Origin: JAVJUS01 sp040220455
GTDB lineage: Bacteria; Pseudomonadota; Alphaproteobacteria; DSM-16000; Inquilinaceae
Direction of reading: 5' to 3'
Length of the DNA stretch: 64,000 nt
NCBI GenBank assembly: GCA_040220455.1
Contig: JAVJUS010000080.1
Location: forward strand, 59,919-123,918
This document shows positions 35,989 through 44,174 of this stretch, piece by piece. Below the pieces are notes generated by a model. That model ran no database searches, was not told where the DNA came from, and saw nothing but the letters and a program-made list of their open reading frames with translations. Made by a program: the position numbers and the translations under genes. Each line of letters opens with the position of its first letter. Positions within the stretch are counted from its first letter, which is position 1.

Positions 35989-36099
35989 TCAGCGCCGCCG
36001 GTCGCGGCGCAGGGCCAGGATCTCGCGCACCGCAAGCGCGATCGGGATGGCGAACCAGATCAGGGCCTTGCCTAGGGTGAGGATCTCGGCGTCGGTCAT
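35989..36099 (-). CDS. Small 36-residue membrane protein
   Basis: MTDAEILTLGKALIWFAIPI opens a 36-residue protein with one transmembrane segment (about 10-27) and a basic tail. Its ATG overlaps the stop of the methyltransferase gene (ATGA), so it is very likely translated. No known family. It ends a three-gene minus-strand operon. Confidence 0.6.
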   Translation of the reverse strand: MTDAEILTLGKALIWFAIPIALAVREILALRRDRRR

Positions 36100-36845
36100 G
36101 CGCCTACCCCCTGCTTGCCGCCCGGCGCCACCGCGTGGCCGATATAAAGCGCGGCCGTCGTCGGCACGCGGCCGAAGCGCGGCGTGCCGTGGCGGTCGAT
36201 TCCGACCGGGCCGAGGCCTGTCACCGGCCCGAGCCGGAAACCGCGGGCGCCGAGGCCGGCGGCGAGCTCGCCTGGCCTGATGAACAGGGCCGGGTCGTGG
36301 GTGCCGCGCGGCAGCAGGCGCAGCACGCGCTCGCCCATCGTGACGACCGCGAGCGTGGCGAAGGGAGTCCGGTTGATCGTGTCGAAGCAGAACAGCCCGC
36401 CGGGCACGAGGACCCGCGCCACCTCGTCCAGCACCGCCTCCAGGTCGGTGACATGCTCCAGCACATCGACCGAGACCACCACGTCGAAGCTGTCGTCGGC
36501 GTAGGGCAGGGCCTCGCCGACGCCGGCGTCGTAGCGGATGGCGAGCCCGCTCGCCTCGGCGTGCCGTCGAGCCGCGGCGACCGTCGCGGCGGCGGGGTCG
36601 ATGCCGGTGACGATCGCGCCGCGCCGGGCTATGGCCTCGGCCATGAAACCGCCGGCGCAGCCGAGGTCGAGCACCCGCTTGCCCCGCCAGTCGCCGATCA
36701 CGGGATCGAAGACGGCGAGCCGGGCCGGCACCAGGTTCGCGAGCGCCCGGACCCAGCGCGGCGGGCGCTCCCACCAGGCGTCGGCGGCGCCGTCGTAGAG
36801 GCCGGGATCGCTCGCGGGGGAGGCCGGGCGGCGTCGCTCAGCCAC
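36096..36845 (-). CDS. UbiG-like SAM-dependent O-methyltransferase
   Basis: A 249-residue class I methyltransferase. The SAM site is VLDLGCAGGFMAEAIARRG with the acidic residue in VTGIDPA; then ALPYADDSFDVVVSVDVLEHV. The downstream FDTINRTPF and LPRGTHDPALFIRPGELA are features of UbiG (ubiquinone 3-O-methylation). The protein shares its operon with an ICMT-like membrane methyltransferase and is adjacent to no other ubi gene, so it may be a paralogue with another substrate. It overlaps the upstream gene by 8 bases. Confidence 0.75.
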   Translation of the reverse strand: MAERRRPASPASDPGLYDGAADAWWERPPRWVRALANLVPARLAVFDPVIGDWRGKRVLDLGCAGGFMAEAIARRGAIVTGIDPAAATVAAARRHAEASGLAIRYDAGVGEALPYADDSFDVVVSVDVLEHVTDLEAVLDEVARVLVPGGLFCFDTINRTPFATLAVVTMGERVLRLLPRGTHDPALFIRPGELAAGLGARGFRLGPVTGLGPVGIDRHGTPRFGRVPTTAALYIGHAVAPGGKQGVGA

Positions 36846-37593
36846 GTGCGCCTCCCTTCGGCCGGGGGAGCGGCAGCCAGTAGGGCACGCGGGCGCGATA
36901 GGCCTCGAACCGGTCGCCGAACAAGGCCGCGAAGCGCCGCTCCTTGAGCCTCGGCCCGAGCACGCAATAGGCGGTCAGCGCCAGGGCCACGGCGAGCTGG
37001 TCGGGTGTCCAGACCGGCACGGTCCAGAGCGTCAGCGCGAAGCCGACATAGATCGGCTGGCGGGTCAGGCGGAACAGGCCGCGCTCGGGCATGTCGGGAT
37101 AGCGCGGCCGCCGGTCGCGCAGCAGCGCCACCCAGCCGAGCGCGCCGCTCTGCAGCGCCACGCCGGCATCCAGGATCGCCTTGCCCAGGATCGCCCAGCT
37201 CGCGGCATAGAGCGCGAGCATCACGGCCAGCGCCGCGCCCTCGGCGCGCCACCAGACCACGCCGCTGGGCGTCCACAGGGCGAACAGGGCAAAGACCTGG
37301 ATCGAGGCGATCAGCGCGTAGGTCGTCGGCGCCAGCGTCGGCCCGGCCGCGCCCGGTGCCAGCCGCGCCAGCACGCCGCGCCCGCGCCGGGTCAGCAGCG
37401 CCGAATGGCCCAGCGCGAACTGGGCGAGCAGCGCGGCATTGGCGAGGATCGACCACGGCGCCGGCACGGCGCCCAGGCTCCGGCTCATGCCGAACGCCAT
37501 CATCACCATCATCGTGCCGACGCCCGTCGCGAACAGAGCGTGGCAGGCGGTGCCGTAGACGAGGGCGAGGGTGATTCGGGGCAGCGGGCGCAT
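36838..37593 (-). CDS. Isoprenylcysteine carboxyl methyltransferase/NnrU-like membrane protein
   Basis: A 251-residue integral membrane protein with about six helices. The C-terminal pattern LFRLTRQPIYVGFALTLW, then RLKERRFAALFGDRFEAYRARVPYWLP, is the SAM-binding signature of the ICMT/phospholipid methyltransferase family. Met at 37593 has a good site (GGAGAGG); the frame open further upstream is not used. It is the first gene of a three-gene operon with the UbiG-like enzyme. Target unknown. Confidence 0.82.
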   Translation of the reverse strand: MRPLPRITLALVYGTACHALFATGVGTMMVMMAFGMSRSLGAVPAPWSILANAALLAQFALGHSALLTRRGRGVLARLAPGAAGPTLAPTTYALIASIQVFALFALWTPSGVVWWRAEGAALAVMLALYAASWAILGKAILDAGVALQSGALGWVALLRDRRPRYPDMPERGLFRLTRQPIYVGFALTLWTVPVWTPDQLAVALALTAYCVLGPRLKERRFAALFGDRFEAYRARVPYWLPLPRPKGGARG

Positions 37594-37883
37594 GGCCTCT
37601 CCGTGCGACGTCGAGGCTGATATGGGGCGGTTGCCGATGGTTTCCGCCCCGCGCGACCAATTCGCGCTCCCGACCTCCGTCCCGGCAATACCGTTTCGCG
37701 CCGCCGCAAGACCGTGATCCCGGCGGGTTGTGCAAATTTCAATTATCTTCAATGCGCTCGGAGTCACTTTGATGCGCGAAATCCCCGTTGCTACGCTCGC
37801 TTCGATCGAGAGAAAGAGTGGGCACGCACGCGTGAGCCGGAACGGCCCGCGCGCTCGCCCCACGCATCCGGGGAGGCTTTTCC

Positions 37884-39725
37884 ATGGCGCGCAAGGTCAC
37901 ACGGCGCGGCGCCCTGCGCACGCTCGCGGCGCTCGGCGGCAGCGCGGCGGTCTACAACGGCCTGGCGGCGCTGGGCTGGCTGAAGATGCCGACGGCGGCG
38001 GCGCAGGAACTGCCGCGCTTCGCCGGCCTGCCGACCGAGGGCAAGAGCGTCGCGGTCATCGGCGCCGGCGTCGCCGGGCTGACCGCGGCCTACGAACTCG
38101 CCCGGGCCGGCTTCTCGGTGACGGTCTACGAGGCCGACAGCCGCTACGGCGGCCGCAGTCTGACCGTCCGCCCGGCCGACCCGGCCTACAAGGAGGCCTA
38201 TCTGGCCGGCGAGGTCGTGCCGTCCAGCTTCGTGCGCGAGGACAGCTACGTCACCAGCTACGCCGAGGTCGGCGGGGAAGAGCAGGTGGCCGACTTCGTC
38301 GTGCGCGATCCCGACAACCCGGACGCGCCCTATCCGGACCTCTATTTCAATGCCGGGCCCGGGCGCATCCCGCTGTTCCACACCGGGGTCCTGCATTACT
38401 GCAAGGCCTTCGGCGTGGAGATGGAGCCCTACATCTTCCGCTCCCAGTCGAACCTGATGCGCAGCGCGCTTCTCAATGACGGGGAGCCGGTGCCGATCCG
38501 GCGCTTCGGCTACGACCTGACCGGCTACCTGACCGAGATGCTGGCCGAGGCGGCCGAGTCCGTGACCCTGCGCCCGGCCGATCCGATGCGCGCCGACGAG
38601 CTCAAGATGTTCCGGGAGATGCTGGCGGCGCTGGGCGACCTGACCAAGACGCCGAGCGGCGAGCTCGTCTACATCGAGAAGAACGAGCCCAAGGTCTACA
38701 ACCGCGCCGGCTACGACGTCATTCCCTATGCCGGGCCCTATGACGGCGTCGTCCCGAACGTCCTGAGCCTCGAGGACATGGTGAATTCGGGCCTGTGGGA
38801 CCAGCTGGCCAACGGGGCGGCCTTCGACTGGCAGCCCTCGCTGCTCGAGCCCGCCGGCGGCATGGACATGATCTGGCAGGCCTTCCTCGCCCAGCCGGCC
38901 GATCCGTCGGGCACCGGCGCGCCCCTGCGCGACCGGGTGCGCCTGGGCGCCGAGGTAGTCGCGATCGACGCGGTCGAGGGCGGCGCCCGGGTCGAGGTCC
39001 GGCTGGCCTCGGGCGACGCGGCGCGCTTCGACTACGTGGTCGCGACCGGTTCGCCCAAGTATCTCTCCCAGCTCGAGAGCGCGACCGCCTTCTCCCCCGG
39101 CATCATGGAGGACCTGACCGAGGTCATCTACGACTGGGGCGGCAAGTACGGATGGCAGGGCAAGTCCCAGTTCTGGATCGACGAGAACGACATCTTCGGC
39201 GGGATCAGCTGGGTCGACACGATCATCGAGCAGATCTGGTACCCGTCCTACGGCTACAATGCCTGGACGGGCGTGCTGACCGGCGCCTATGTCCACAACG
39301 ACCTGTTCGTCGACATCAACGGCGATCCGGTGGGCGAGGTGACCGAGGGCACCCGCCAGCACGCCACCGAATGGGGCCGGATGAGCCAGGAGGAGCGCAA
39401 GGCCGCGGCGCTGCGCGGCGGCGAGCTGCTGCATCCCGGCTTCGCCGACAAGGTCTTCCAGCAGACCGGCCTGTCGATCGCCTGGCAGAACATGCCGTAT
39501 CAGTGGGGCATCGACGCGGAGTTCGACTTCACCACCCAGCAGACGCTCTACGACCGGCTGATCCGCCCCGTCGACCGGGCCGGCCGGGTCTGGCTGGCGG
39601 GCGATTGGCTGAGCTTCTGGCCCGGGTGGCAGGAGGGCTCGGTCCGCTCGGCCTGGTATGCGCTCGACCAGCTCGCCGCCCATCTCCGCGCCGAGGCGGC
39701 CGGACAGCGCGACGCGGCGGAGTAG
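37884..39725 (+). CDS. Tat-exported flavin-containing amine oxidase
   Basis: A 613-residue FAD-dependent oxidase of the monoamine/L-amino acid oxidase superfamily. The N-terminus has a twin-arginine signal (VTRRGALRTLAALGG) with cleavage near AAAQE (about 44), so it is folded in the cytoplasm with FAD and exported. The dinucleotide motif is VIGAGVAGLTAAYELARAG and the GG motif is RYGGRSLTV; near the end WLAGDWLSFWPGWQEGSVRS closes the flavin site. It would deaminate an amine or amino acid in the periplasm. Upstream 37594-37883 has a short AT-rich, promoter-like stretch; REP-like repeats follow. Confidence 0.87.
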   Translation: MARKVTRRGALRTLAALGGSAAVYNGLAALGWLKMPTAAAQELPRFAGLPTEGKSVAVIGAGVAGLTAAYELARAGFSVTVYEADSRYGGRSLTVRPADPAYKEAYLAGEVVPSSFVREDSYVTSYAEVGGEEQVADFVVRDPDNPDAPYPDLYFNAGPGRIPLFHTGVLHYCKAFGVEMEPYIFRSQSNLMRSALLNDGEPVPIRRFGYDLTGYLTEMLAEAAESVTLRPADPMRADELKMFREMLAALGDLTKTPSGELVYIEKNEPKVYNRAGYDVIPYAGPYDGVVPNVLSLEDMVNSGLWDQLANGAAFDWQPSLLEPAGGMDMIWQAFLAQPADPSGTGAPLRDRVRLGAEVVAIDAVEGGARVEVRLASGDAARFDYVVATGSPKYLSQLESATAFSPGIMEDLTEVIYDWGGKYGWQGKSQFWIDENDIFGGISWVDTIIEQIWYPSYGYNAWTGVLTGAYVHNDLFVDINGDPVGEVTEGTRQHATEWGRMSQEERKAAALRGGELLHPGFADKVFQQTGLSIAWQNMPYQWGIDAEFDFTTQQTLYDRLIRPVDRAGRVWLAGDWLSFWPGWQEGSVRSAWYALDQLAAHLRAEAAGQRDAAE

Positions 39726-39753
39726 GGCGCCGGCGGTCGCGGGGGCGCGGATC

Positions 39754-39993
39754 GTAGGTCGGTCGAGCGTGAGCGAGCCCGACATCGCCGGCGGTGGGCC
39801 CGGTCGGCGCCCGTCGGGTTCGCTTCGCTCAGCGGACCTACGCCTCGCCATCCCGTAGGTCGGTCGAGCGTGAGCGAGCCCGACATCGCCGGCGGTGGGC
39901 CCGGTCCGTGCCTGTCGGGTTCGCTGTCGCTCGACATCGCCGGCGGTCGGCCGGATCCGTGCCTGTCGGGTTCGCTTCGCTCAGCCGACCTAC
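39754..39993. repeat. REP-like array, two units with an internal duplication
   Basis: Unit 1 is 39754-39841 and unit 2 is 39855-39993. Forward elements start GTAGGTCGGTCGAGCGTGAG, differing from the 31927 array at two positions; inverted elements end GACCTAC. In unit 2 the segment CGACATCGCCGGCGGT is repeated, giving an extra inverted half. The last CTAC supplies the TAG stop of the esterase gene at 39990. Confidence 0.85.
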
Positions 39994-40862
39994 GGGTCCG
40001 ACCGCGCCACGCCCTCGAACCAGTCCAGCATCGTCTCCGCCCATCCGTCGGGAACGGTGTGGCCGCCGGGATGCAGGGCGAAATCCAGCGATCCGGCCGC
40101 GCAGTCCGTCCAGGCCTTGTGCCACAACTCGCCCGCGATCTCGTGGCTGTCGGCGTCGGTGCCGCAGCCCATGGTCTCGCGCCACACGGCGAGCCCGGCA
40201 TGGATGTCTGCCTGGCGGATGCGGCCATAGGGCTCGAGCGCGATCTCCCGGCCCTCGAGCGGCACGACCGTGTCGGTGAAGCCGTGGGTGTGGAAGAGGC
40301 GGACCGGCCCGGCGCAGGTCTCGGGCATGGTCTCCCAGAAGCCGCCGGCCACGGGCGCGTAGGCCGCCGCGGTGTCGGGCTCCAGGCAGGCGAGATCCCA
40401 GACCATCGACCCGCCGGTCGAGAACCCGGCGACGACGCCCCGGCGCCGGTCGAGACCGAACCGGGTCGCGGCGTCGTCGATGACGGCCTCCAGGAAGGCG
40501 AGGTCGTCGCGGGGGTAGTCCCAATCCCGCGGGTATCGGTCCCACTCGTCGCGCAGGGACCACTCCGCCGGCTCGCCCGGCTGGAACGGCAGGGCCTGGG
40601 GCGCGATCACGGCGTAGCCGCGGGCCAGCATGGGCCCGACCCGGGCCTCGCGCCCCAGATCCGCCGTCGCCGAGCCGCCATAGCCGTGCAGCCAGACCAC
40701 CCAGGGCGCATCCTCGGGCGCGTCGGGCAGGGCGGCGAAGTACTCGCCGTCGTCGAGCGCGCACGGGTCCGCCGGCACGCCGCAGGCGGCCTCGGCAGGC
40801 GGGATCGTCAGGAGCATCGCCGACACGATCACGGCCGCGCCGGCCAAGTGGCAATACCTCAT
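39990..40862 (-). CDS. Secreted PHB depolymerase/feruloyl esterase-type hydrolase
   Basis: A 290-residue alpha/beta hydrolase with a signal peptide (cleavage near PAEAACG, about residue 23). The nucleophile elbow is GFSTGGSM, where the usual GxSxG holds Ser; the oxyanion region is WVVWLHGYGG, and the likely catalytic His is in LHPGGHTVPDGW. The pattern fits the LpqC/PHB depolymerase-like esterase group; several cysteines suggest disulfides in the exported protein. ATG 40862 follows GGGGGGAAG. The stop codon lies within a REP-like element. Confidence 0.82.
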   Translation of the reverse strand: MRYCHLAGAAVIVSAMLLTIPPAEAACGVPADPCALDDGEYFAALPDAPEDAPWVVWLHGYGGSATADLGREARVGPMLARGYAVIAPQALPFQPGEPAEWSLRDEWDRYPRDWDYPRDDLAFLEAVIDDAATRFGLDRRRGVVAGFSTGGSMVWDLACLEPDTAAAYAPVAGGFWETMPETCAGPVRLFHTHGFTDTVVPLEGREIALEPYGRIRQADIHAGLAVWRETMGCGTDADSHEIAGELWHKAWTDCAAGSLDFALHPGGHTVPDGWAETMLDWFEGVARSDP

Positions 40863-41025
40863 GGTCTTCCCCCCGTTGCCTGGACGTGCGAGGGTGGTGG
40901 GTCCTTCATGAGTGATGCGCCCGGTCGGGGCCCATCCTGGGGGATAAGCGAGGTGGTCCTGCACCGAACCCTGGCTCGCATCGGTTCGGACGGTTCGGGC
41001 CGTGAAAGCGGTGCAGCGACCTTCG

Positions 41026-41286
41026 TCAGCCTTCGACGAAAAAGACGACCGTTTCGGGCCGGACTCCGTCATGCTTCATGGCCGCCGCGCCGGCCTCGCT
41101 TTTCATCACCGCATCCAGGGCGCCCATGTCCGCGACGTCCATGGACAGGGCGACGCGATTGGCGCTGTCAGGGTGGACGAAGGTCCGGATATTCGTGGCG
41201 ATGCCCGCGAAGACCTCTTCCCTCTTCGTCGACGCGAGCCAGTGTGCGACGTCTTCGACTTCGTGCGTCGCGATCAGCTTCGGCAT
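41026..41286 (-). CDS. Conserved small protein, unknown function
   Basis: An 86-residue soluble protein (starts MPKLIATHEVEDVAHWLAST, ends PETVVFFVEG). The alternation of strands and helices resembles dimeric ferredoxin-like folds such as EthD or monooxygenase domains, but I cannot assign a family. ATG 41286 follows GGGGGGAATC; the longer frame upstream overlaps the GPx-like gene in another frame and is rejected. It lies 114 bases after that gene in the same direction. Confidence 0.65.
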   Translation of the reverse strand: MPKLIATHEVEDVAHWLASTKREEVFAGIATNIRTFVHPDSANRVALSMDVADMGALDAVMKSEAGAAAMKHDGVRPETVVFFVEG

Positions 41287-41399
41287 TTCGGATTCCCCCC
41301 ATTTCGTCGGTGGCCGACGCCGGATATCAGGCCCACAGGCCGCGACGAAAAGGAAGTGCTCCTTCGGAATCCCCGATGACCCGGCCCCCGCGCGGGGGC

Positions 41400-42023
41400 T
41401 CAGGCGTCCGGCGGCGGTTCGGCCAAGGCCGCGTCGATCGCCTCGGCCAGGCGCGGGTCTCCGGGCGCGACCCGGGTCGGGAACCAGGCGGCGAGCCGGC
41501 CATCCCGGCCGACCAGCAGCTTGTGGAAGTTCCACTTCGGCACGCCGGCCGGCCCGGTCGCGTCCGCCGCCCAGCGGTAGAGCGGGTGCGCGTCGGGCCC
41601 CTTGACCCGCTGCTTGGTGGTCATCGGCAAGGTGATGCCGAAGGTCGTCTCGCAGAACTCCTTGATCTCGCCCTCGCTGCCCGGCTCCTGGTCGCCGAAG
41701 TCGTTCGACGGCACGCCGAGCACGATCAGCCCGGCCTCGCGCCGCGCCTCCCACAGGGCCTGGAGCCCCTCGTACTGGTCGGTATAGCCGCAGAAGGAGG
41801 CGGTGTTGACCACCAGCACCGCCTTGCCGTCGAAGAACCCGGCCGGGAAGGGCGCGCCCTCGATCGAGACCAGGCCGAGCCCGTCCCAGTCCAGCGGCGC
41901 CGCGTCCCCGGCGGCGAGCGCCGCGCCGGCAGTACCGCGCGGCGACTGGCGGAGCAGCCCGGCGGCGGCGACCGTGGCGAGGCCGGCGATGCCGGCGAGG
42001 AGAAGCAGTCTGCGCATCATCAT
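41400..42023 (-). CDS. Glutathione peroxidase-like thiol peroxidase, exported
   Basis: A 207-residue GPx-family peroxidase with an N-terminal hydrophobic signal or anchor (residues 3-22). The catalytic residues are present: Cys78 (cysteine form) in NTASFCGYTDQYEGL, Gln112 in VPSNDFGDQEPGS, and Trp164/Asn165 in PKWNFHKLLV. It would reduce hydroperoxides in the periplasm, probably with thioredoxin-type donors. The start is one of three tandem Met codons at 42023-42015. Confidence 0.9.
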   Translation of the reverse strand: MMMRRLLLLAGIAGLATVAAAGLLRQSPRGTAGAALAAGDAAPLDWDGLGLVSIEGAPFPAGFFDGKAVLVVNTASFCGYTDQYEGLQALWEARREAGLIVLGVPSNDFGDQEPGSEGEIKEFCETTFGITLPMTTKQRVKGPDAHPLYRWAADATGPAGVPKWNFHKLLVGRDGRLAAWFPTRVAPGDPRLAEAIDAALAEPPPDA

Positions 42024-42205
42024 GTCCCTTCTACGCAGCACGACGTCGATCGGATGCGGGCGCGGCGGCGGGCCGGTCCGATGCCGGTTCTTCTCGCCGT
42101 TGGCCGGGCGCGGTAGAGTCGCGGTCCCGCCTCTTCAGCCGGAGCCAAGGCGATGCCGACGACACCGACGACAATCGCAACGCTCCTCGCCGAGCGGGCC
42201 GCCCC

Positions 42206-43306
42206 GTGAGCGTGCTCGGGGAGATCGGTCTCGGCGAGCGGTTCCGGTTCGGAGTGAACCTGTCCGGGGCGGAGCACGACACGCGCAATCTGCCGGGCGA
42301 CTACGTCACCAACTACGAATACCCGTCGGCCGGCACGATCGACGCCTATGCCGCGGCGGGGTGTTCGCTGGTCCGCCTGCCGTTCCGGTGGGAGCGGCTG
42401 CAGCGGCGGCTCTTCGCCGATTTCGACCTGGTCGAGCGCCAGCGGCTGATCGGGGCGGTCGACGCCGCGACCCGGCGCGGGCTCCTGGTCGTTCTAGACC
42501 CGCACAACTACGCCGGCTACCGGCTGTGGTACGGCGACGGGCAAGGGCACAAGATCGGCACCGAGGCCGTGCCGGTCGACGCCTTCGCCGATTTCTGGGG
42601 CCGGCTCGCCCCCGACTTCGCCGACAACCCGGCGGTGCTGTTCGGCCTGATGAACGAGCCCCAGGGCATCGGCATCGGGCCCTGGCGCGACGCCGCCCAG
42701 GCCGCCATCGACGCCATCCGGGCGACGGGCGCCGGCAACCTGATCCTGGCGCCGAGCACCGACTGGACCGGCGGGCACAGCTGGTTCAAGAACGACAAGC
42801 ACGCGGTCCTGGCGACTCTGCGCGACCCCGCCGGGCGGATGGCCTGGGAAGCACACCAGTATCTCGACAGCGACAATTCCGGCACGCACCCTACGGTGGT
42901 CAGCCCCGTCATCGGGCCGGAGCGCCTGGCCCGGCTGACCGAGTGGGCGCGGGCGCGGGGCGAGATGGTCTTCCTGGGCGAGACCAACGCCGGCGACCGC
43001 AACGCGCTCGACCGCGCCTCGGCCCCCTGGCGGGCGCTGACGGGGCTGATGGACTACCTGCTCGCCAACCGGGACGTCTGGCTGGGCGCGGCGCTGTGGT
43101 GCTCGTCCCACCGCACGCCGCCGGGCTATTTCTTCCGCACCGATCCCGACGATCCGCGCCTGGTCGAGGCGCTGGCCCGGGTGCGCGCCACCGACCCGGC
43201 CCTGGGCGACCGGGGCGACGCCGCCGACGGCCTGGACCCGGCGATCCGCGTCGCGATCGACGAGGGCCTGGCCCGCGCCTTCCGCCGCGGGCGGGGCGTA
43301 TTCTGA
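42206..43306 (+). CDS. Glycoside hydrolase family 5 (cellulase-type)
   Basis: A 366-residue GH5 barrel. Catalytic acid Glu151 is in LFGLMNEPQG and the nucleophile Glu259 in VFLGETNAGD. LRLPF-type VRLPFRWERLQ, LDPHNYAGY and the substrate His/Tyr in EAHQYLDSDNSGTH are family marks. No signal peptide is visible, so it is either cytoplasmic or starts elsewhere; the first codon is GTG at 42206, with another GTG at 42212. It would hydrolyse beta-1,4 or similar glucan linkages. No polysaccharide genes are nearby. Confidence 0.87.
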   Translation: MSVLGEIGLGERFRFGVNLSGAEHDTRNLPGDYVTNYEYPSAGTIDAYAAAGCSLVRLPFRWERLQRRLFADFDLVERQRLIGAVDAATRRGLLVVLDPHNYAGYRLWYGDGQGHKIGTEAVPVDAFADFWGRLAPDFADNPAVLFGLMNEPQGIGIGPWRDAAQAAIDAIRATGAGNLILAPSTDWTGGHSWFKNDKHAVLATLRDPAGRMAWEAHQYLDSDNSGTHPTVVSPVIGPERLARLTEWARARGEMVFLGETNAGDRNALDRASAPWRALTGLMDYLLANRDVWLGAALWCSSHRTPPGYFFRTDPDDPRLVEALARVRATDPALGDRGDAADGLDPAIRVAIDEGLARAFRRGRGVF

Positions 43307-43439
43307 GGTTGAACGACCGACTAAACGTTCCAAGACGCTAAAGAGTCGGCGCAGGCCGATTGTGGGGAGTGCTAGGTTCACGACCTCGGGCCGTCTGCGG
43401 CTCTTCTTGCCGACGGCCTGTCCATCCGGAGGGGTCGTC

Positions 43440-44030
43440 ATGAAAAAGGTTCTGTGTGCGAGCTTGGTTGCCGCGTTGGTCGGGCTCACGCATGGTGGTG
43501 TCTTGGCCGATGACTACGATCTGGACCATCTGCGTGCTTTGTCGGAGAAGTACAAGGACGTGAACGTCGCGCTGGCGGAGGGCTACATCCCCGATCCCTC
43601 CGGCCATTGCGTGGTCGCGGCGGAGGAGGGCCTGCCGGCGGAGCTGGGCGCCATGGGCATCCACTATCTCCACCCGGCGATGCTGAAGCTGGCGGACGGC
43701 GGCGACCGCGTCGACGGCGCGGGCACTCACACCGATTTCGAGAAGCCGGCGATCCTGCTCTACGAGCCCCAGGCCGATGGGTCGCTCGCCCTTGTCGGCA
43801 TCGAGAACCTGGTCTTCGAGGCGGCGTGGAAGGCCGAGGGCAACAACGGCCCGCCGATGATGAACGGCCGGGCCTGGGACCACATGGCCGACGATCCGGC
43901 GACGGCGCTCGACGAGGCCCACGGCTTCATGCCGCACTACGACCAGCATGTCTGGCTGTTCCGCGAGAACCCCCTGGGCGCCCTGGAGCCCTTCAACCCC
44001 CACGTCACCTGCTCGGGGCATCACGGGTGA
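43440..44030 (+). CDS. Conserved exported protein, unknown function
   Basis: A 196-residue protein with a clear signal peptide (MKKVLCASLVAALVGLTHGG, cleavage near LADD). The mature part includes GYIPDPSGHCVVAAEEG, MGIHYLHPAML and a C-terminal HDQH-like run PHYDQHVWLFRENP, with His and Cys residues that could bind metal. I have seen similar proteins annotated as hypothetical; no function is established. RBS GGAGGGG before ATG 43440. A strong hairpin follows (44097). Confidence 0.7.
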   Translation: MKKVLCASLVAALVGLTHGGVLADDYDLDHLRALSEKYKDVNVALAEGYIPDPSGHCVVAAEEGLPAELGAMGIHYLHPAMLKLADGGDRVDGAGTHTDFEKPAILLYEPQADGSLALVGIENLVFEAAWKAEGNNGPPMMNGRAWDHMADDPATALDEAHGFMPHYDQHVWLFRENPLGALEPFNPHVTCSGHHG

Positions 44031-44096
44031 GATCGGGAACCGAAACCGGCCGCGGTCAGGCAAACGCGCCGTCGATCGTGAACCGATGGGTCGGAG

Positions 44097-44124
44097 GCGG
44101 CGGGAGCCGGCACGCTCCCGCCGC
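44097..44124. terminator. Perfect 11-bp GC hairpin between convergent genes
   Basis: GCGGCGGGAGC and GCTCCCGCCGC pair around a six-base loop, midway between the convergent genes ending at 44030 and 44175. There is no T-run, so it may act as a bidirectional or RNA-stabilising structure. Confidence 0.5.
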
Positions 44125-44174
44125 GCCCTGATCAGCCGCTTGCGGAGCAGGCACGGTCTTCCGGAATCATGGGC

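Noticed and set aside
42206..43306. GH5 gene as part of a polysaccharide utilisation locus
   Set aside because: No transporter, binding protein or other glycosidase is next to it and no signal peptide is seen.
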